In this document: positions 10,852 through 22,511 of the stretch, one piece after another
Numbering within the stretch: the stretch's first letter is position 1
Layout of the letters: each line of letters opens with the position of its first letter
Assembly: GCA_025716855.1 (NCBI GenBank)
Contig: JAIXMQ010000001.1
Span: 578,501-642,500, forward strand
Source: Pilaira anomala
Taxonomy: Eukaryota; Mucoromycota; Mucoromycetes; Mucorales; Mucoraceae
Length of the DNA: 64,000 nucleotides
Direction: 5' to 3'
Translations under genes and position numbers: made by a program
The notes under the pieces: model-generated
Told to the model about the DNA's origin: nothing
Database searches by the model: none
The model's input: the letters and a program-made list of their open reading frames with translations, nothing else

Positions 10852-11390
10852 AAAGAACCGTTGGTATTGTATGTAATGGCTTTTTCTAATTTAATGATAT
10901 AGCCTGATTTGAAAGATTTGGATAATACAGGCCCATCTTCAAAGAAACTTCAAGCTGCCTGTAAGTAATTAAAAGCAGTATTTATAATTCGTTTATTTAC
11001 AATGTTCAATAGTAACTAGTGTACTGGAAGCTCGTGGTATACCTATCAAAATTGCGGTTGAATTAGAAGAGCGCATTACTAGAGCCGGATTTGTGAATCA
11101 AGAAAATATGATAGTCAAGTTAAACTTAAACCATAATGGTAAAGCAGGAGATATGCTCTGGTAAGTTCTTTGTTTTTATTTCAAGTTAGATATACATTTA
11201 CTAACTCAAATCTAGGGATGATTATCGTCATGGCTATACAAACCTTGGACCTCTTATAGCTACCATGTATCCTGAGTATGAGGATCCAGAAGCTTTTGAG
11301 AATTTCCTGGATGAATGTGGTACAGAAGCTGCCAAGGAAAAATCTGATATCCTTTGGTATACTTCTGTGGCTCAAAAACCTCTCGAATAA
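10081..11390 (+). CDS. SAM-dependent methyltransferase, array copy 1 (MT1), 296 aa, seven exons
   Basis: Class I (Rossmann-fold) methyltransferase of unknown substrate. Exons: 10081-10198, 10271-10322, 10395-10677, 10737-10793, 10903-10960, 11013-11160, 11216-11390. Frames join cleanly to TAA. Motif I is VLDSACGPASW (residues ~73-83), where copies 2 and 3 have SGCGPGSW, so two of the SAM-binding glycines are replaced by alanine here. Other motifs: KFYGIDI (acidic residue for the ribose), FDYIHQRLLVLGL, and FRVLKPGGYIEIKE (motif III region). The C-terminal half resembles the other three copies. It heads the array and is the most divergent of copies 1-3. A cytosolic small-molecule or protein methyltransferase is likely; activity is uncertain given the motif I changes. 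Confidence 0.85.
10800..10849 (+). repeat. 50-nt poly(T) in intron 4 of MT1
   Basis: A pure T run six bases downstream of the donor GTAGGC, well upstream of the branch region (TTCTAAT). The equivalent intron of copies 3 and 4 carries poly(A) runs instead. Confidence 0.95.
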
Positions 11391-12356
11391 ACTACATCGT
11401 TCCTTTCTATTAATATATACATACCTTACTTACAATAAACAGTAATTACTACGTTATTTTTTTTTTATAATCATACCATATCTTTTCATAAACCCCAGAT
11501 CTTCAACTTTTTTCTATAAATAGAGTAGACAAGCTTTAGTATTTACACAGTTCGCGGCAATAGACCCCGTACCTGACACCCAAAAGTCGAAAATCTGAGT
11601 AACAAAAAATATGTAATGGTCAAGAAAAAACCAAATTTCTCCAATACAACATTAACTACTTGATATCCTCGGATTCGATCAGAGCCAATTAATACTATAA
11701 TTCGTGTTACAAAATAAATATTAAAGTTATATCGATTCAAAACATAGTATTTGCAATATAATTTTTTATAGGACCTGCAATCCCTTAAACAAATAATTTT
11801 AAAAAATAATTACATGTCCAAAAATCTTAATTCCATTCATATATTACTATCTACACACATAGATAACTAATACAACACTATCCTTCTGTAAAGCTTCAAG
11901 ATTATAAACTGTCTGTGCGATGGTTACATCGTGCAACAACAATTTGCTAATTAAAAGTCAAACATTTCAAATAATTGCACACACTATAAAAATGGAAGCA
12001 TTGAAATACATTATCATCAATAACTTTCGTTTAAAATGTGTGTAATCTGTATTCAAAAGAAAAAGAGGAAAATTTTCAGTATCAGCCCATGAATTATTCA
12101 TACACAAATTACAGGTGGTGTTACCACATTATTATTTACCTATTTTATATTGACCTATTAGAACTTGAAATATAATGCCAAAATGTCTAGCATAATATGT
12201 ATTTAGGACAAGCGACAACTTGATTGTGGCTAAAAATACCGCTCTTTTTTTTTTTTCTTTTTCTTTTGGATAATTACAAATAGCGCAACAGTGTTATAAA
12301 CTGGATAGCATTAAATACGTTCTTTCCTTTTTTCAGTTTCAAATTATAAAAAAAAA
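11391..12356. promoter_or_regulatory. Spacer and upstream region of methyltransferase 2
   Basis: No gene seen. Contains ATGGTTACATCGTGCAACA at 11920-11938, which recurs with one mismatch at 16674-16692 upstream of MT4, and AAATACCGC near 12234, which recurs near 14065 upstream of MT3. These look like remnants of the duplicated promoter or shared regulatory sites. Confidence 0.4.
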
Positions 12357-13574
12357 ATGGGCGACCAAGTTAGTAATGAAGAACACATTCAAATTTTAGA
12401 CGGAAGACAGTACTACGATAATGAGAAGATTGCCTACGTTCTTCCTCATGACATTGACGGTAAGTAACCTTTCGAAAGTAAAAAACGAACAACATAACTT
12501 ATAAAATAATAGAATGTGGCCGTCTTGAAAAACAACATCATATATTTAAATTTCTCTTTCAAAAGTAAGCTTTTTATATAATAATAACTCTTACCTAAAA
12601 TTGACTCCTAACCCATATTACATAGAAACTTTTCTGCACCTATCCGATCTCAATTAGTAGAAGGTATCACTGTGTTAGACTCTGGTTGTGGGCCTGGATC
12701 TTGGACCATCGATATGGCAAAGGAGTTCCCTAATTCCAAGTTCCATGGAGTCGACATTTCAAATTTTTTCCCTGAGACCAAACCCGATAACTGTGAATTT
12801 GTTATTGGTAATCTTACCGAAACTCTTCCTTATGAAGACAACACATTTGATTACATTCATCAAAGATTACTTGTTTTTGGTTTGACCAAAGAAAGCTGGG
12901 ATTTGGTCAGTGACATCGGTTTAATTATGTTAATTGTACTGACATACGGTTATTTAGGCACTCAAAGAGTTATATCGTGTATTGAAACCCGGTGGATATA
13001 TTGAAATTATTGAGGTTAATAACATAGGAAAAAAAAAGATAAACTCAACTTATAAAAAGATGTTGAATAGGCTAATGTAAAAGATGCTCGAAATACCGGT
13101 CCCTTATTAGATCAACTTCATGGTGTCAGTAAGTGTCATCTCTAACATACGTTAAATATTTGTATCTGTACTTACTAAAATGTTTTAGTGAGCGAAATGT
13201 TTGTTTCACGTAATATTTCTCCTAATATTGCAGTAGAAATGAAAGATCGTATCATCAAGACAGGTTTTGTTAATGCAGAAGAGACTCTTGGAGATTTACC
13301 TTTGAATCATAGTGGTAGAGGTGGGGAATTAATCTGGTAAGTAGAGTGATAATAATATGATAACTTTAATATTACTTACCGATTTTTTTTTGTTAGGGGT
13401 GATTATTATCATGTTTATATGAACATTAGACCAATGATGGCCAAAACTAATTCAGAATGGGAAGAATTGGAAGCATACCAACTTCATTTACAAAAATGTG
13501 CTGAAGAAGCAGCTACCCTTAAAACGGGCTTTAATTGGCATACCGTGTGTGCTCAAAAGGCTCTTGATGATTAG
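12357..13574 (+). CDS. SAM-dependent methyltransferase, array copy 2 (MT2), 291 aa, seven exons
   Basis: Exons: 12357-12459, 12513-12564, 12626-12905, 12958-13014, 13071-13128, 13189-13336, 13397-13574 (TAG). Introns fall at the same positions and phases (1,2,0,0,1,2) as in MT1. Motif I is canonical-like, VLDSGCGPGSW (residues ~68-78), followed by KFHGVDISNFFP, FDYIHQRLLVFGL and YRVLKPGGYIEIIE. Its exon 3 is nearly identical to that of MT3 while flanking exons differ clearly, which points to gene conversion or very recent partial duplication. Substrate unknown. Closest in overall sequence to MT3, with which it forms the central pair of the array. Confidence 0.88.
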
Positions 13575-14178
13575 AATATAATCTGTGTTTATAATGTGTT
13601 TTTATAATAAATGTATCTTTGTATAATACAAAGGTTATGTATAGTAGCTATATTCTTTAATTGTGTTCCAAAAAAGCAAAGGATATTCTCTCATAATATA
13701 ATTTGCGTCGAATAAAGGTATCAATTGACAATGAGACAAAAAAAAAAAAAAAAAAAAAGAAAAAGTGTTATTCATCAGGTATACAAATATTTTCTTTTAT
13801 TACAATCTTAATTCCATAGATCTAAATAAAAACATAGGAAAGCTCGATTGAGTCCAAGCATCCAGATTAGAAATTTAACTTGATTAAGTTATGTTCATGC
13901 CTTGTGTTGTCCAGCCTTTTTAGTTAATTACAAACAAAGTTTTTCGACATCAGATCGATTTGCACACGAATTAAATGTAGTGTCACCTAAGTATGTCAAG
14001 CATTGTACATACCATGTGAGTTTAAAAAGCAGAGTTACACGGGTGATACTTATATATGAGCTGTAAATACCGCGCTTGAATCGTTTACTTGCTAAAATAT
14101 GGCAGTTAAAAAACTAAAACTATTCTGGCTTATTTATCTCCTCTTTTCCTTTTACTAAACTATTGTAACTTTAAAAGA
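13575..14178. promoter_or_regulatory. Spacer and upstream region of methyltransferase 3
   Basis: No gene seen. Holds an 18-nt poly(A) near 13740 and the AAATACCGC motif near 14065 shared with the MT2 upstream region. The leader before the ATG is pyrimidine-rich. Confidence 0.4.
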
Positions 14179-14875
14179 ATGGAAAATCAAGCCAGTAACG
14201 AAGAGCACATTCAAATTTTGGATGGCAGACAATATTATGACAACGAGAAAATTGTTTATGTTCTCCCACATGACACTGACGGTATGTAAACCTCTCAAAA
14301 AAGAGTTAGAATTATAGCTTTGAATTTAACAAGTATAATGATAGAATGTGGTCGTCTTGAGAAGCAGCACCGTGTATTCAAGTTCCTTTTACAAAGGTAA
14401 TAAATACTGCTTATATCTATTTTATCTGTTTTAACTTGGCACCTTAATAATGTTATAATATAATAGAAACTTTTCTGCACCTATCCGAGCACAGTTAAAA
14501 GAAGGTATCACTGTATTAGACTCTGGTTGTGGACCTGGATCTTGGACCATCGATATGGCAAAGGAGTTCCCTAATTCCAAGTTTCATGGAGTCGACATTT
14601 CAAATTTTTTCCCTGAAACCAAACCCGATAACTGTGAATTTGTTATTGGTAATCTTACCGAAACTCTTCCTTATGAAGACAACACATTTGATTACATTCA
14701 TCAGAGATTGCTTATTCTTGGTCTTACCAATGGAAGTTGGGATAAAGTAAGTTTTTTTTTTCTTTTTGGCATGCATTGCTAGGGAGCTTATATATCATTA
14801 TGTAGGCACTTAAGGAATTACTTCGTGTATTGAAACCTGGTGGATATATTGAAATCGCAGAGGTTAGTTAGTTGA

Positions 14876-14909
<34 letters not shown>

Positions 14910-15446
14910 TTATCATCTAAACACTTTACCAATTAGCCTAATTTAAAAGACTTGCCTAGCCCAGGCCCATTGTTAGCGCAACTTCATGCTGTCTGTAAGT
15001 GCTAATTTTTATATGCTTAGCCATATTTCTGTCTATTGTACTTATGAAAAAGAAAACTTGTAGTATCGGAAATGGTCGAATCACGCGATATACCTGCTAA
15101 TATTGCAGCGCAACTTAAAGACCGTATCACCGAAGCAGGATATATTAACTTAGTAGAAGTAAAGGAAGATATTCCTTTAAATCACAGTGGTAAAGGTGGT
15201 GAAATGATCTGGTGAGTGAGTTTTAGAATATAATTATATCAATATTATACTCACTAATATCTCACTTTTAGGGATGATTATTACCATGCCTATATGAACC
15301 TAAGACCTATGATGACCAGAGCTAATTCTGAATGGGAGGAAGTAGAAGCCTACCAAAATCATTTGCAGAAATGCGCTGACGAAGCAAAAGCCAACAAGAG
15401 CACTTTCAATTGGCATATTGTTTTCGCCCAAAAATCTCTTAATTAA
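14179..15446 (+). CDS. SAM-dependent methyltransferase, array copy 3 (MT3), 290 aa, seven exons
   Basis: Exons: 14179-14281, 14345-14396, 14467-14746, 14806-14862, 14937-14994, 15064-15211, 15272-15446 (TAA). Same intron positions and phases as MT1 and MT2; exon lengths match MT2 exactly except the last. Motifs: VLDSGCGPGSW, KFHGVDISNFFP, FDYIHQRLLILGL, LRVLKPGGYIEIAE. Within exon 3 roughly 165 bp differ from MT2 at only two synonymous sites. Intron 4 has a 28-nt poly(A). Likely the same enzymatic activity as MT2, or a recently diverged variant. Substrate unknown. Confidence 0.88.
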
Positions 15447-15688
15447 AACTACAAGAATTATTTACATCCTAATAATAATCAATGTGTTTTTTTTGCAATA
15501 AACGAAGGGCTTTATTTTGTCTGATACATCTTGTAGTACTTAATACTTTTATCGAATGATTAAAACCCGATGATTATATTAGGAAGATATAAATTGCTAT
15601 ATATCAATTTAATTATTTTGAAATATAAATGAATTCAACGTGTTTATTAAAGAGTATAGTTTCAATGACGTTATGATAGGTTTCAAGG

Positions 15689-16153
15689 CTAACGTTTTGA
15701 GGTATATTCAAGCATAATGAAATTATTGTCTTTGTTCGTTATATAAGTACTCTGTTCCATTGAGTCAATAAAGCAAGAGAAAGACCATAGAAGAAGCCAT
15801 ATATAGACAACAAATGTAAATAATATAGCACAAGTCAATGTAATATAACGAGGATGTTCGTTTAAGTGAATTGAAATACCTCCCTTTTTAACATCAAAGG
15901 CTTTTTCTCCCGTTGACTCAATTGCAAGTTTCATACTCTCGTTATCGTTGATAATAATATTTTTGAGTCTACCATTTATCGCATAACTGAATGATTTTAC
16001 TCGATCTTTTGACGTCACTCTTTTCACTTCATCTAAAAGCTGATCAAAAGTTGCATCGTAATGGCAGCTAATAATATGTTGCACTGGTACATATTGCCAA
16101 GTTGTGGATTCACAGTATATAGACCAATATACTTGTATCTCTGAATTATCCAT
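15689..16153 (-). CDS. Hypothetical membrane protein, 154 aa, nested in the methyltransferase array
   Basis: Single-exon frame on the strand opposite the array. The N-terminal ~105 residues are soluble and slightly basic (includes FDQLLDEVKRVTSKDRVKSF and a KKGGISIHL segment). One long hydrophobic segment (LTCAILFTFVVYIWLLLWSF, about residues 105-125) is followed by a short polar tail, so a single-span protein with a small C-terminal tail is likely. No family recognised and no known methylation substrate motif. The start ATGGATAATTC follows an A-rich leader. The gene ends 242 bp after the MT3 stop, convergent with it. Codon use looks like its neighbours. It could be a lineage-specific gene carried along with the array. 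Confidence 0.6.
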   Translation of the reverse strand: MDNSEIQVYWSIYCESTTWQYVPVQHIISCHYDATFDQLLDEVKRVTSKDRVKSFSYAINGRLKNIIINDNESMKLAIESTGEKAFDVKKGGISIHLNEHPRYITLTCAILFTFVVYIWLLLWSFSCFIDSMEQSTYITNKDNNFIMLEYTSKR

Positions 16154-18053
16154 TTTAAAACAGAGTAAAAATACCGTTAAAAATTAAAAGTTGAAAGTTC
16201 TTTTTATACGATTCTTTCTTGAAATGATAAATTAAAACTGTTGATAAATATGATATACAAGACTGATTAAAACACTAATTATTCGAACTAATTAGAACAA
16301 AAAAAGGACTTTATGGTCCAGTAGTTATACACGGTCTTTAAGGCTCTTATATAATGTATTTATTGATTTCTTGTACATATATTTCTTATTTTATAATAAT
16401 TACTCTATCTCAATTTTATATTGGTATATTTGTCAATGTTCGCATCTCCACGAGGCACTTGCAATTATTTGTGTTTTGTAACTCAGTCTTACAATGATCC
16501 CGAAGTAAAATTTACATTCACCCAAAAGTGAACCTGAATCCTAGAGTATTGTTTTACTCTGATATATACCCAATTACAAGTAATATTCGAGTATAAAGGA
16601 CATACTTGATTACAGCTGCATTTTTGAGTGTTCATCAGTAAACAATATGTTAAAAGCTCATCTCATCCTTTCAATGGTTACAACGTGCAACAAGGTTACC
16701 TAAAATTGGTGAAACCTATCAGTATTGTGAGATACAGTAAATTCACCCTCTCGATTTTTTTTTTATTTAGCAATAATTGATAGCTATTTCACTTGGATAC
16801 GGCAAAGTTTATTTGTAACCCAGTAGATATTAGGTACAAAATAAAAGTTTTCTTTTCTTTTTCCAAAGGGATATACGCGTCCAAATACACAATATCTTGT
16901 TTATAAAGTGTAATTCAATTTAATGCCAAATCATTTAGTACTGTTATTCAAAGGTAAGACCATTTTAAAGAATATAATATCATGATGTCCTTCCGGGAAC
17001 TCCCTTCAGTATATAAATTAGTTGAGTTTACTAAAAAATGATTCATATATATAATAAAAAACTAACAAACCAAAATTGGATTTTGTACTTCAATATGTAT
17101 GAGTGATAAAATAGACCCACAAATAATGTTATAGTAATTAGTTTTATAATAAATGGATCTCTTCATTGCCTGAATTAATTACACTCTGAGCATGCGCGTA
17201 TCCAACACTTATTTAAAGTTTTCATTTTTCGGAACAGTTAACGCCGTAACTATGAATAAAAAAATGGCTTTTGATAACATTTACACATTGGAGCATTAAG
17301 GTCCCTAATATATAATCGCGTGCCTGAGGATTATTACGAGCTATTAAAAAAGTACTGTATAGATGCAAAGTCTACATTATTTAACGATAAGTTTGTGCTT
17401 TGTGCACTCTTAGTACTTTTCGATCATTTTTAAGTTTCTGAATCTTTAATTTGAATAAGAATATAATTACCAACCTATCTAAATCCCGAAGAGACTCGTA
17501 AGTAATCCAACAGAATGGTATAAGCATAGATACAACTTCCAGAATTATCTGAAAAACTTTGGATTTAAAAAACCGTCGATTGATCTAAAAGGACTTATCT
17601 TTTAAAGTAACATTTTTACTGAAAACTTTAATATGACAAAGGAGCACGACATAATTGTTTTTTTTATTAATTGTACAATGGTAGCACAGGTAGTCCAATG
17701 ACCATAAATCTTTTATTTTTTTTTCAAAAAAAAAAACTATTTACTTTAACAAATAGTGCATACCGGGAATTATAGAAAAAAATTATAACTCAAATACCCA
17801 ATATTTTTTATTTTTTCAAATATATACAGAATTCTAAAATAAATTAGATTGTAATAGAACTATTATAAGTTGTTTTATTTACAAAATAAACACCGCTCCT
17901 TGAATACTCAATTGCAGTGTAACAATAAGCAATTATGTAATAGAAGGTTCTATATAACCGCGCGCAACCTGGAGTATACGCTATATACATATACTTTTTC
18001 GATTCGATTTTTTTTCTCTTTTCTTCTTCTTCTTTCCTCTTTTATTTGGAATA
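16154..18053. other. 1.9-kb spacer between the nested gene and MT4
   Basis: No convincing gene. Contains ATGGTTACAACGTGCAACA at 16674-16692, matching the MT2 upstream element, with weaker similarity continuing about 30 bp beyond it. This suggests the spacer includes a duplicated copy of the MT upstream region. Pyrimidine-rich leader (TTTTCTTCTTCTTCTTTCCTC) directly precedes MT4. Confidence 0.45.
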
Positions 18054-19563
18054 ATGGGAATCATTTCAACACTAAGAAATTTGTTTGCGAGAAAAGACGA
18101 GACCCATGAAAAAAGATCATCGAAAGCTGGCAGTAAAGAGTTGGGAGAACACTCACGCTCTTCTCAATTCAAAAAGGAGCAGAGCGCTACAAATACAATA
18201 AATTCAGCAGAAAGATCATCAGTTACTAGCCCTACTAGCTCCTCAAGAAACGTAACATCTAGTAATGGATATAGTTTTCAATTTAAAGATGGAAGAAGAT
18301 ATCATGCAGATACAGAAGTAGCTTATGTTCTCCCAAATGATGACGATGGTGGGAATACAATTTATAATAATTTATTACAAATCTCATAAGTTCCATTTTT
18401 TTTTCTTTTCAAATAGAGGTTGATCGTGTGCATCAACAACATTGGATATTTAGATATGCTCTTCAAGGGTAAAAAGAAAAGAGAAAAACTTTAACATCCT
18501 TTAAAATGATGTAGTATTCAATGTCTCATTCTTCCTTTCTCTTCTTCTTATAATAGCAACTTTTTCGCACCTGTAAAAGCTCAATTGTTAGAAGGTATCC
18601 AAGTTTTAGACTCAGGTTGTGGACCTGCAACTTGGACGTTTGAGATGGGTGAGAACTTTCCTCGTTCTACCTTTCACGGTGTCGATGCTTCATGCGTCTT
18701 TCCTGAAGATATTAAGCCTGCCAATGTCGAATTTACGATCTGTAATGTCGCCAAAGAAATTCCTTATGAGGACAACTTTTTTGATTATATTCATCAAAGA
18801 TTACTCGTTTTAGGTTTGACCGACGAAGATTGGACCAATGTAAACATATATAATATTTCGAGGTTTTTTTTTTAGCGCTAAACTTTTTTATGCTTTATTC
18901 TTTCTTCTTCTCTTCGCATAGACTCTTCAAAATTTATATCGAGTTTTAAAACCAGGCTGTTATCTTGAGTTAGCAGAGGTAATACTATGTTAATCAGAAA
19001 AAAAAAAAAAAAAAAGATTCGTTTTCGATTGATTTCTGTTTCTAATAACACGTTTTATTTTTGTCATACCAATTACCTATAAAAAAAAAATTTAGCCTGA
19101 TATTCAAATCTTGGCTGGCGCTGGTCCTACTATGTATAAACTGCAAACTGCTTGTACGTTGAATTTAAAAACAAATCTATGATTCATGTTAAAAATTAAC
19201 TCTTTTTTTTTCTTTATATATAAAGTACGCAGCATATCAGTCAGTCGTAATATACCACCTAACGTTGCAAACGAATTGAACGACAGATTAGCCAAAGCGG
19301 GCTTTATAGATATCTATGAGAAAATCACTGATATTCCTATAAACCACAGTGGTAAAGTTGGGCAATTACTTTGGGAGGATTATAGTCATGTTTATAGAAA
19401 TCTTAGAGGCGTCTTGGCTAAAATTTACCCAGAATGGGAATCCATTGAAGTTTTCGAAAAAGTTCTCGAAGAGTGTGGTGCTGAATCTAAAGAAAGTAAG
19501 ATTTGTTTCAAGTGGCACTCACTTTATTGTAGAAAGCCTGAAGCAGAGAGTACTCAAAATTAG
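18054..19563 (+). CDS. SAM-dependent methyltransferase, array copy 4 (MT4), 360 aa, six exons, N-terminal extension
   Basis: Exons: 18054-18348, 18417-18468, 18557-18839, 18922-18978, 19096-19153, 19226-19563 (TAG). The first exon is ~65 codons longer than in the other copies and encodes a Ser/Lys-rich, probably disordered extension. The donor after it is GTGGGA, a weak site. The final intron present in MT1-3 is missing: the frame reads straight through LLWEDYSHVY. Motif I is VLDSGCGPATW (~132-142), then TFHGVDASCVFP, FDYIHQRLLVLGL and YRVLKPGCYLELAE, with Cys in place of the second Gly of KPGG. The most divergent copy, separated from the rest by the nested gene. Substrate unknown. Confidence 0.87.
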
Positions 19564-19827
19564 ACCTTTACAGACCTCCTCCTATCTCTCATTCTCTTCA
19601 TTATACTTTCCTTTTTTTTTTATTTCACTATATACTATTTTAACTTATTACTTTTTTTATGCTTTTCCTATGATAAAGAAAAAGGGCCATTTTTTTTTTT
19701 ACAATAAATCAATTTGCTTTAATTTTTTATATGAAATTTATTATGCTAAATTAGAAAGAGAAAAGAGAGAGAGAGAGAGAGATTATATAAATAAGTAAAC
19801 AGGTATATGAATATATATATATTTTCC

Positions 19828-21062
19828 TTAGGGACCCAAGATTATATTCCTTTCATATGGTGGAGTATATTCAGGTAATTCTAGATCAATACAGGGTACC
19901 TCATCACCACCAGGTTGAACGGAACCAGCCAAACGATATAACGAGGTGAGACTATCATTTCCTGAGGAGATAGTAGAAGTGGATTGTGAAGGAGATATGG
20001 GATCAACAAAGTAGTCAGCAGTTGTATTTGAAGGAAAATCGGTAATGATAATAGGAAATTCAACTACAATAGGCTTTACAGAAACCAATTTGAAATGTAT
20101 CGTAAGCTTTATACGATGTGTTATCTCCAAAAAGGGATCAAAATGATGTGTACGAATTTTCTTTGGAATGGGTGTACGAATAAAATGAGTCTCAGAATTA
20201 TTTGAAAAAGTAGGTGGATGATATTCTGAACAAGGAAACTGTGTTACAATGGGTGGTAAATTATGTACGCCGCTTTTCGTGCTGAACCTAAAAAAAGCAG
20301 AAAGCTGTCAAATTAAATGTTGACATATGAGACAAATAAAAAAAAATAAACATACCTGTATGTTTCTAATTCTTGTAAACAAACTTCGATTTTATCTACA
20401 TCTACAAGTTCCTTTTCTATTGACCAACGTAAAGCAATCACCACTTCACCTACTTCTATTGCTGTGGCCTTTGGTACATCTGCAGACCATTCAAACCATT
20501 CACGAATACCATTAAATTCGACACTTGGTATTAATGAACTGGGACTCGGTAAATAATGTCGACAGACAGTGATAGGTTGTTCCACTCGATACTTTTTCCC
20601 AAATGGACCAGCACAAGCACATAAAACGGATAATTTATATTCTACAAACGAATGTTCAGTCTTCATGCTGGGTGGTAAATACGGGGGTAAATGAAGACCG
20701 AAATCAATGACAGTTTGGTTATTAAAGATGAGTTCCTTTTCCACTTCACATAAAGTAACTGTTGTTTCTAAATGTGTTGTTGAGTTGATTGCTTCTTGTA
20801 GATCTGAAGTGGCAGATACAATATCAGTAGGAAGCGTGGAGGACGGTACAACGATATCTAACCCTGCAGTTCCAATAAAATGAAGTGTAATACGATTCCA
20901 CTTTATTTTTGGATCATTGAAATGAACATTGCCTAATAATTTCGTTCGTATCTGTGATAGAGGATTTTCTCTGGTTGCAGGTCCAATATAGAATACTGGT
21001 TTAGATTCTATCTCTAACTCAACTATTGGAATTTTCTTCTGATTGTCATGAAGGAACCTCAT
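19828..21062 (-). CDS. Alpha-arrestin-like protein, 388 aa, two exons
   Basis: Exons (minus): 21062-20356 and 20287-19828. The N-terminal half (LEIESKPVFYIGPA, IKWNRITLHFIGTAG, FGLHLPPYLPPSM, YKLSVLCACAGPFGKKYRVEQPI) has the beta-sandwich pattern of Arrestin_N. The second half (VVIALRWSIEKELVDVDKIEVCLQE, THRIKLTIHFKLV, PIVVEFPIIITD) matches Arrestin_C. The C-terminus carries LPEYTPPYE, i.e. an LPxY-type PY motif followed by PPYE. Fungal alpha-arrestins use PY motifs to recruit the Rsp5-type HECT ubiquitin ligase to plasma-membrane transporters, so a ubiquitin-adaptor role is inferred. The start lies only 178 bp from the PTPA stop codon, so its promoter probably overlaps PTPA's 3' region. Confidence 0.8.
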
Positions 21063-21240
21063 TGGGGGGAGGAAAAGAAAGGATACCTTTAATTTGGTGT
21101 CTTTTTATTTATGTTTATTTTTTGTTAAATATTTTATATATTTTTGTTGTTGAAAAGAAAAGGAAAGGAAAGGGAGAGTGAGAGAGAAATTTTTTTTTTA
21201 TTCCAAAAAATATATATTTATATAAAAAAAATTAATGGAG

Positions 21241-22511
21241 TCACAGTAATTCGAAAGGGTATAAATTGCCAAATTTAAAGTGTTGAATCACTGGCACCTT
21301 TTTTAATACTTCGGCAACATACATCTTTGTCATGCCAGAGTTAACTTTACTCCAAGTCAATACAGAAGCAATGTCATTTAACATGGGTGAATGTTCAAAG
21401 AAAGGTCCTCTCTTTACCTAATGCAACCAATTATTAGTTTCATTGATATAATATTTATAATGATTCACTTACCTCCAATATAAATTGGATGCATCTGAAA
21501 TACATATATTCACTAGCACAGGCTTCTATCATATCTTTATTTAACACAGATTTAGGTGATAATCTGTCATGATCTACAAATACAAATAAACTTTTTTTTA
21601 GCCTCCCTCCTTTTTTTTTTGTAATGTTTCCGTTATGTCACTAACCAACTAACTGAGCACTTCCCCACACATATGGCAAGAATTGATAATCGTCTAACCC
21701 CCAAACACCATGACTTCCAGCTGGTTCTAAAGAATATCTCGTTTGAATTTTACGTACTAATTCCAAGTATCTATTGATATTATGTAAATTAATTTTTTCA
21801 ATTTTTTTTTTTTTAAAAAAAAAAAAAGATTGCTTACTTGACAAAGATTTTTAATGCAATTGCTTGATAATCATTTGTATCAAACCCTCCCAACAAAGCA
21901 ATACCGCCTAACCAAGCAGCAAAACTAAGCTCATGTCCAGATCCATAATCAATTCGTGTTTCATTACCAAAGCCTTTACTTAAATACTCTGTCAATTCGG
22001 GAATAGCAATATGAAGCGAACTGGGTAAGACAGTTTCCATCAATTGTTGTGAAGACTAACAAAAACTTTTCATTTTAGATATATATATATATATATATAC
22101 AGGGGAAAACGTGCATGTGCGCGCGTAGTAGTTTTACCTCTCTTAACTTTTCGGCCCAAGACCGAAAGGCCTTATTACCAAAACGTTGTGCATTAGCTAA
22201 AGGGGGAAATTCTTCTAACCAAGCATCTAAAGTATCCAACATGTCAAGAACACGTTGTGTTTGCTTTCAAAAGAGTTTAAATAAAACGCGTGGTATAGTG
22301 TCCAAGTCATAAAACTTACAGGTGAAATAAGACAAGGATCGGAAATCTTCTTTTTCAATACGCTTTGGTTAATCAACATGACAAAGGTCATAATGCGATC
22401 AAATGCCTTTGTTTTAATAAAGGTTTCTATATCCTTTTGTTCATGAATACGAGATATGGGTTCAGTTGGAACATAAGACTCTAGTATATTAGGTAAAGAC
22501 GGTATAGACAT
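21241..22511 (-). CDS. RRD: Phosphotyrosyl phosphatase activator PTPA (PP2A activator, Rrd1/Rrd2 type), 312 aa, six exons
   Basis: Peptidyl-prolyl isomerase that activates the PP2A catalytic subunit. Exons (minus): 22511-22320, 22263-22138, 22055-21838, 21770-21646, 21573-21473, 21417-21241. Signature segments are all present: [86 protein letters not shown], then [11 protein letters not shown] and the C-terminal [20 protein letters not shown]. Full length for the family with joined frames throughout. The start at 22511 was chosen because the first residues [10 protein letters not shown] match usual N-termini; a longer frame upstream reads only through T-rich leader. It shares a 257-bp divergent promoter with NAA50. 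Confidence 0.95.

Noticed and set aside
18349..18389. MT4 exon 1 frame as a complete 111-aa gene
   Set aside because: The conserved exon chain continues after a 68-nt intron, with phase and exon lengths identical to the other three copies.
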